Part shown: positions 6,326 to 9,757 of the stretch, piece after piece
Layout: each line of letters opens with the position of its first letter
Position numbering within the stretch: position 1 is the stretch's first letter
Source: Nitrososphaerota archaeon
Lineage (GTDB): Archaea > Thermoproteota > Nitrososphaeria_A > Caldarchaeales > Wolframiiraptoraceae
Assembly: GCA_021160205.1 (NCBI GenBank)
Contig: JAGHCZ010000149.1
Location: 1 to 9,757, forward strand
DNA: 9,757 nt
Reading direction: 5' to 3'
The notes under the pieces: generated by a model
What the model was told of the DNA's origin: nothing
Databases searched by the model: none
Seen by the model: only the letters and a program-made list of their open reading frames with translations
Position numbers and translations under genes: made by a program

Positions 6326-6709
6326 TCACTTCACCAAGACGGCGTTTATTACCCCGTCCTGACCGGGTCTCGAGGTCACCTTCGCCTTTCCGAGCTCGGT
6401 CTCGATTACCGCTCCTTTGGTGATTACTCCTCGCCTTTCAAGGTCTCTGCTCGCCGGGTTTGATAACAGCCTCAAAATCTTAACTTTTTGAGCCGCCTTC
6501 TTTTCCGGGTCAAAGACGTTTGCGTAGATATCCGCGGCGAGCGCGTATTTTACTCCGCCTCCCCTAGCCCTCTTTTCCCTGAGTTTTCTCTCTCCGATCA
6601 AGGTGAGAACGGGATCGCCTCCCCTCTCGTATTTCCTCTTTTTCCTATGCGGCCTCCTCCTTCCGCCCGTCTTCTTACGCTTATGAAGACCGCTGTGCCA
6701 TCGTGTCAT
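6326..6709 (-). CDS. rps8e: Ribosomal protein S8e (eS8)
   Basis: 127 aa protein of the small ribosomal subunit, found only in archaea and eukaryotes. Conserved features: basic N-terminus with TGGRRRP (14-20) and RKKRKYERG (22-30); then the family hallmark near the C-terminus, ITKGAVIETELGKAKVTSRP (96-115), followed by GQDGVINAVL. The length fits archaeal homologues. The ATG start is supported by GGGAGG 9 bases upstream (6719-6724). It heads an s8e-srp19-gar1 run with gaps of 1 and 3 bases. A 33-codon ORF just upstream may be coupled to it. Confidence 0.97.
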   Translation of the reverse strand: MTRWHSGLHKRKKTGGRRRPHRKKRKYERGGDPVLTLIGERKLREKRARGGGVKYALAADIYANVFDPEKKAAQKVKILRLLSNPASRDLERRGVITKGAVIETELGKAKVTSRPGQDGVINAVLVK

Positions 6710-6807
6710 TCTCTCGTTCCTCCCACGAATAGAATAAGCCTCCTTATTTCCTTAACTCTCAAATTTCTCGGATCACTTGAAGGAAGTTCTGTTAAAAAGT
6801 ATATCAA
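6706..6807 (-). CDS. Possible 33-aa small protein bridging the gap to S8e
   Basis: From a TTG at 6807-6805 this frame stays open for 33 codons to a TGA at 6708-6706. It overlaps the preceding stop as TTGA and the s8e start as ATGA, so it exactly fills the gap between the two genes. The peptide begins MIYFLTELPSS and ends RRLILFVGGTRE, with a charged centre and a hydrophobic end. I do not recognise it. There is no convincing Shine-Dalgarno site before the TTG, and the same stretch must hold s8e promoter or leader signals, so it may be chance. An internal TTG (residue 16) or GTG (residue 28) could also be used. Confidence 0.25.
   Translation of the reverse strand: MIYFLTELPSSDPRNLRVKEIRRLILFVGGTRE
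6733..6748 (-). promoter_or_regulatory. Small hairpin in the S8e leader with a GAGG loop
   Basis: On the minus strand AATAAG-GAGG-CTTATT forms a 6-bp stem with a 4-base loop, about 24 bases before the s8e ATG. The loop looks like a ribosome-binding sequence (AAGGAGG in context) although no good start follows it at normal spacing for s8e. The stem is AU-rich and weak. A role in feedback control of S8e is conceivable but not shown. Confidence 0.25.
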
Positions 6808-8036
6808 GTCGCCATCCAGTCCAGGAGCTCCTGAGTCGAGCTGAATTCCCTGTAGAACGTATCATTGGCGATTAGGCTGACGTGTATTGCTCCGGCATAT
6901 GGCTTCCAATAGCTAATCCATAGGTTTACCGCGTCTTGGAGGTCTAAAAGCCGGTAGCCCTCCGCCTCTTTCCAAGAAAAAGTACTAAAATACTTTAACC
7001 TCCCAAATCCCTCCTCAAGCAGCCAATTCTTTTCCTTAACGTTAATCGACATAGGAGGCAGCCAAACTTTATAGGCATCATGATCCTTTTCCATGTGGAA
7101 CTCCATCATTAATGCGGCGTCGCTGACATAGCTTCCAGCCGGATCAACTATCATAAAGCGCTGCCCTACCCTGTATAAGACCGCCCAATGAGAGAATCGG
7201 CCGCCTTTATACTCTATGATGTAGACTTCTTCATCGGCTCCTAGAACGGCTTTGAGCATCGTATAGGCTAAGGTGGCCAGATCTTCGCAGTCTCCTCCGC
7301 CTCTGCTCAGAGTCTCATTCGGAAGAGATATGAAATCCATGTACGGCGTCATCTCGCTATCGAGCATGGCCATGTGAAAATCATCGCTCATATATCGCGT
7401 ATTCACCGCTATCCACTCAAATATCCTCTTGGCCTTAACACCTGGCTGCATATCCTTGCTTAATTTAAGCTGATCATAGACTATTTCCGTAACTATTCTG
7501 GTACTCGATTGCTTAAGCATGCTCGGAACAGCATCCGCCGGAATCAAGATTCTATTCGAGATCTCGCCCAACTTCTGCTTTAGAGCAGAAAGCTCGCCGC
7601 CGAGAGCCTCCCTAGCCGTTTTCAAATCTCTGTAGCTCGACTGAAGCCTTTGATATTCTTCGTTTAACGATTCATACTCCCTGGTGATGGACTGATATTT
7701 TGATTCGAGAATGCTATAATTTTTCTCCAGCTCGCTGTATTTCAATTGCAGCTTCTCATGCTCTACTGCTAGTTCGTTATAGCTCGTTTTCAGCAATTGA
7801 TAATCAAGCCTAAGGTGCGTGTAGTTTGCGGATAAGCTGTCGTAGCTTTTCTTCAAGGATCCGTAGCTGGATTTAAGAGCCTCATGTGCGTTCTCTAACG
7901 CTATATAGTTCTCCTTGAGGACTCGATAGTCTTTTAAAAGATTCCTCGTAGTGACGTAGTATTCTAACAACATAAAGCCGAGAAGACAAGCGAGAATTAT
8001 TACAGCTATTAAAGTAGCCGAAACCCTTCTGCTCAT
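6804..8036 (-). CDS. Membrane-anchored coiled-coil protein with a transglutaminase-like (Cys-His-Asp) domain
   Basis: 410 aa. One membrane segment at residues 7-24 after a short SRR start puts the rest outside the cell. Residues 37-141 are a strictly regular coiled coil of 15 heptads: Tyr at 37, 44, 58, 65, 72, 79, 86, 100, 107, 114, 121, 128 and 135, with His at 51 and 93. Leu (Ile at 117) is three residues after each. From about residue 180 a transglutaminase-like domain follows, with Cys250 (GGGDCEDLA), His283 (FSHWAV) and Asp298 (IVDPAG) as the expected triad; it could be a protease, transglutaminase or peptidoglycan-type hydrolase relative. Cysteine is otherwise nearly absent (Cys17 in the membrane segment). 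Substrate unknown. It is divergent from the TIP49 gene and probably leaderless from its own TATA box. Confidence 0.85.
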   Translation of the reverse strand: MSRRVSATLIAVIILACLLGFMLLEYYVTTRNLLKDYRVLKENYIALENAHEALKSSYGSLKKSYDSLSANYTHLRLDYQLLKTSYNELAVEHEKLQLKYSELEKNYSILESKYQSITREYESLNEEYQRLQSSYRDLKTAREALGGELSALKQKLGEISNRILIPADAVPSMLKQSSTRIVTEIVYDQLKLSKDMQPGVKAKRIFEWIAVNTRYMSDDFHMAMLDSEMTPYMDFISLPNETLSRGGGDCEDLATLAYTMLKAVLGADEEVYIIEYKGGRFSHWAVLYRVGQRFMIVDPAGSYVSDAALMMEFHMEKDHDAYKVWLPPMSINVKEKNWLLEEGFGRLKYFSTFSWKEAEGYRLLDLQDAVNLWISYWKPYAGAIHVSLIANDTFYREFSSTQELLDWMAT

Positions 8037-8064
8037 AATCCCACGAGTAGATGAATTTCCCGGA

Positions 8065-8072
8065 TGATAAAT
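8065..8072 (-). promoter_or_regulatory. TATA box of the coiled-coil transglutaminase-like gene
   Basis: The minus strand reads ATTTATCA, centred about 32 bases before the ATG at 8036, giving a predicted start near 8043 and a leader of only a few bases. No Shine-Dalgarno site precedes that ATG, in line with a near-leaderless mRNA. Confidence 0.5.
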
Positions 8073-8093
8073 GATCTCTAGCCAAGAATAGGT

Positions 8094-8100
8094 CTTTATT
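8094..8100 (+). promoter_or_regulatory. TATA-like element of the TIP49 gene
   Basis: CTTTATT is centred about 41 bases before the ATG at 8138, so transcription would begin near 8122, just before the G-rich ribosome-binding sequence at 8123-8130 (8-base spacing from its end). The divergent 101-base region thus holds one promoter for each strand. Confidence 0.45.
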
Positions 8101-8137
8101 CAGGCGTGGAACCAAATATTCCGGGGGGATAGACCTC

Positions 8138-9502
8138 ATGTTGGAGGATATCACCCACTATTCCAGAGAAAAATTTCTGAGAATCGGCGCTCACAGCCAT
8201 ATCAAGGGACTAGGCTTAGAAGGACTAAAGGCCAAGCCCATCGGAGATGGATTGGTGGGCCAGATAGAGGCGAGAGAGGCGGCGGGGATAATCGTCAGAA
8301 TGATTAAGGAAGGAAAGATGGCGGGCAGAGCTGTTCTCTTCGCCGGACCTCCGGGAACGGGAAAGACCGCTATAGCATGTGCTATTGCAAGAGAACTGGG
8401 TAAAGACGTTCCATTTGTGACTCTCAGCGGCTCGGAGATTTACTCTTCGGAATTGAAGAAGACCGAGGTATTGACTCAAGCGATGAGGAAGTCAATAGGA
8501 GTGAGGCTGAAGGAGAGGAGGAGAGTCTACGAGGGAGAGGTGACTCAGCTGGAAGTGAAAACCAGAAAGCACCCCTATAACCCGTATCAAGAAGTCCCGG
8601 ATCACGTAGTAATAGGATTGGCGACGACAAACGACAGCAGAACCCTCAGGGCAGGCGCCACCATCGCGTCTCACATAATATCTCAGGGAATAAATGTTGG
8701 AGACATAATAACAATAGACGCCGAAACTGGGAGAGTTACGAGGATCGGGAGATCCGAAAACGCGTCCGAAAAATACGATATAGCAGCAATTGATGAAAGA
8801 ACCGTTCCTAGACCAAGCGGGCCCGTGGAAAAAGAAAAGGAATTCATATATGTATTGACTCTACATGACCTCGATCAGCTAAGCGCGCAGTCGAGAAGCG
8901 GAGGATTGTTAAGCCTATTCTTCGGCGCGCCTCAAACCCGAGAGATAGACAACGAAGTTAGGAGGGAGGTTGACGAGATGGTGAAGAAGAGGGTCGAAGA
9001 AGGAACCGCTGAGATCATTCCGGGAGTATTATTTATCGACGAAGTTCACCTCCTCGACATCGAGGCTTATTCGTTCCTGAACGCGGCGATGGAAAACGAA
9101 CTCGCTCCGATAATGATGTTCGCCAGCAATAGGGGAGTAACTAAGGTGAGGGGAACGGATCTAACATCGCCTCACGGAATACCGCTCGACATGCTCGACC
9201 GAATGCTCATCATAAGCACGAGACCTTACACGAGAGACGAAATAAAGAAAATACTTGAGATAAGGGCCGCAGAAGAGCACGTCAAAATTTCGAAAGAGGC
9301 GCTGGAGAGGCTCACGGACATAGGAGAGCGATCGACCCTGCGCTACGCGGTTCAGCTTTTGACCCCGAGCTACATCGTAGCCAAAGAGGAGAAAAACGAT
9401 GAGATAAAAGTGGAAGACGTTGAAAGAGCCGTGAAGCTATTTGCCGATGCGAGGAGATCCGTTGAAGAGCTGGAGAAGTGGAAGGAAAAGTACCTTTACT
9501 GA
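8138..9502 (+). CDS. TIP49/RuvB-like AAA+ ATPase (RuvBL1/RuvBL2 family)
   Basis: 454 aa, the length of eukaryotic RuvBL1/2 and archaeal TIP49 (COG1224), hexameric AAA+ ATPases that in eukaryotes act in chromatin remodelling and in assembly of box C/D snoRNPs and other large complexes. The start GLGLEGLKAKPIGDGLVGQ (24-42) is family-typical. Walker A is GPPGTGKTA (70-78), Walker B LFIDEVHLLD (298-307), sensor 1 SNRG (330-333), arginine finger region LDMLDR (350-355) and sensor 2 STLRYAVQLL (399-408). The region between Walker A and B (about 125-290) is the OB-fold domain II insertion that separates this family from bacterial RuvB. All ATPase motifs are intact. The archaeal role is not settled; RNP assembly is inferred. 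An SMC-type gene follows, about 105 bases on. Confidence 0.95.
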   Translation: MLEDITHYSREKFLRIGAHSHIKGLGLEGLKAKPIGDGLVGQIEAREAAGIIVRMIKEGKMAGRAVLFAGPPGTGKTAIACAIARELGKDVPFVTLSGSEIYSSELKKTEVLTQAMRKSIGVRLKERRRVYEGEVTQLEVKTRKHPYNPYQEVPDHVVIGLATTNDSRTLRAGATIASHIISQGINVGDIITIDAETGRVTRIGRSENASEKYDIAAIDERTVPRPSGPVEKEKEFIYVLTLHDLDQLSAQSRSGGLLSLFFGAPQTREIDNEVRREVDEMVKKRVEEGTAEIIPGVLFIDEVHLLDIEAYSFLNAAMENELAPIMMFASNRGVTKVRGTDLTSPHGIPLDMLDRMLIISTRPYTRDEIKKILEIRAAEEHVKISKEALERLTDIGERSTLRYAVQLLTPSYIVAKEEKNDEIKVEDVERAVKLFADARRSVEELEKWKEKYLY

Positions 9503-9506
9503 GACG

Positions 9507-9528
9507 GGAGAGCCTCTCCAAGGTTTTT
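9507..9528 (+). terminator. Hairpin plus T-tract after the TIP49 gene
   Basis: GGAGA (9507-9511), loop GCC, TCTCC (9515-9519), then a short spacer and TTTTT at 9524-9528, starting 5 bases after the TIP49 stop. Archaeal termination depends mostly on the T-run; the stem is short, so confidence is moderate. A second weaker pairing (GTATT with AATAC, 9531-9549) follows. Confidence 0.4.
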
Positions 9529-9579
9529 CCGGTATTCTTCAGAAAATACTACGGTAAGACTCGGCGTAAAGCAGGCTAG

Positions 9580-9588
9580 AATTTTTAA
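9580..9588 (+). promoter_or_regulatory. TATA box of the SMC-type gene
   Basis: AATTTTTAA is centred about 24 bases before the ATG at 9608, which would make the mRNA start at or beside that codon. This favours the 9608 start over the in-frame ATG at 9626, whose GGAGG lies only 3 bases upstream, too close for normal use. Confidence 0.5.
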
Positions 9589-9607
9589 CTGAGATCGCAA
9601 ACCTAAG

Positions 9608-9757
9608 ATGTCAAGTAGGAGGCTCATGGTTTATATAAAGAGGCTGGCGATTCAGGGGTTCAAGTCATTCGGCCCTAGAAGAATCTCTATCGACCTAGAG
9701 AAGGGGTTCATAGTTGTAACGGGTCCAAACGGAGGGGGAAAGTCAAACGTATTAGAC
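9608..9757 (+). CDS. smc: SMC-type chromosome-structure ATPase, first 50 residues, runs off the right edge
   Basis: Partial gene, open to the window end. The visible part is the N-terminal half of an ABC-type head: IKRLAIQGFKSFG (10-22), the IE.L.LKGFKSFG signature of SMC proteins, then GFIVVTGPNGGGKSNVLD (33-50) with Walker A GPNGGGKSN (39-47; most SMCs have Ser at the fifth position). GFKSF separates it from Rad50, which starts differently. SMC dimers with kleisin partners compact and segregate chromosomes; an archaeal SMC-like protein such as coalescin cannot be excluded without the hinge and C-terminal head. ATG at 9608 is preferred from TATA spacing; an ATG at 9626 is the alternative. 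Confidence 0.85.
   Translation, partial: MSSRRLMVYIKRLAIQGFKSFGPRRISIDLEKGFIVVTGPNGGGKSNVLD

Noticed and set aside
6488..6844. Plus-strand reading frame of 118 codons
   Set aside because: It lies antisense to s8e and its leader; the protein shows no family resemblance and its composition is that of a shadow frame.
7614..7928. DNA-level tandem repeat (21-base period) in the coiled-coil region
   Set aside because: The period is strict only in the protein; codons and intervening residues vary, so it is not a recent DNA repeat or an assembly artefact.
8138..9502. Bacterial-type RuvB Holliday-junction motor
   Set aside because: The protein is 454 aa and has the large domain II insertion between Walker A and Walker B that marks TIP49/RuvBL; no RuvA or RuvC gene is nearby.
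9608..9757. Rad50 instead of SMC
   Set aside because: The GFKSFG signature before Walker A is SMC-like, and no Mre11, HerA or NurA gene is visible nearby. The missing remainder of the gene prevents full certainty.

Overview
The window is archaeal. It carries several archaeal/eukaryotic-type information-processing genes (TFB, a TFE-beta/RPC39-type factor, Gar1, SRP19, ribosomal protein S8e, Trm1, a TIP49/RuvB-like ATPase and the start of an SMC ATPase). Starts are a mix of ATG, GTG and TTG, archaeal TATA boxes often sit about 25 bases before the start codon, and arginine is mostly AGA/AGG. TFE-beta beside TFB, together with an SMC-type ATPase, points to the TACK/Thermoproteota side of the Archaea (a Korarchaeia- or Bathyarchaeia-like lineage is possible). 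The exact lineage cannot be fixed by eye. I see no mobile element, CRISPR array, tRNA or rRNA; this is a compact chromosomal core region.

Layout. 1-469 (minus): 5' part of a ketol-acid reductoisomerase-family gene running off the left edge. 470-542: divergent promoter region. 543-3753 (plus): RNase HII, a Tat-exported metallophosphoesterase, a THEP1-type NTPase and, overlapping it by ATGA, Trm1, whose reading frame is cut by an in-frame TAA 33 codons before its natural end. 3795-4409 (plus): an RlmE-type 2'-O-methyltransferase preceded by a hairpin that includes its probable Shine-Dalgarno sequence. 8036-4406 (minus): a membrane-anchored coiled-coil transglutaminase-like protein, a possible 33-aa mini-ORF, S8e, SRP19, Gar1, TFB and TFE-beta. 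8138-9502 (plus): TIP49-like AAA+ ATPase, followed by a terminator-like hairpin. 9608-9757 (plus): 5' end of an SMC-type ATPase.

How the genes fit together. The plus-strand block joins RNA-DNA hybrid removal, nucleotide hydrolysis, tRNA G26 methylation and probable 23S rRNA 2'-O-methylation. The minus-strand block joins a ribosomal protein, a signal recognition particle protein, the H/ACA RNP protein Gar1 and two RNA polymerase initiation factors. TFE-beta is translationally coupled to TFB: its TTG start and Shine-Dalgarno sequence both lie inside the last codons of TFB.

Points that stand out: (1) Trm1 has both an internal stop before a still-conserved C-terminus and Ala in place of the aromatic residue of its DP[FY]G motif; (2) the KARI-family protein lacks the conserved His and Lys of the active site; (3) TFB lacks about 20 residues of the usual archaeal linker and sits beside TFE-beta; (4) the transglutaminase-like protein has 15 consecutive heptads with Tyr (His in two) at one core position and Leu/Ile at the other; (5) a 33-codon ORF fills the gap before S8e with stop/start overlaps at both ends.
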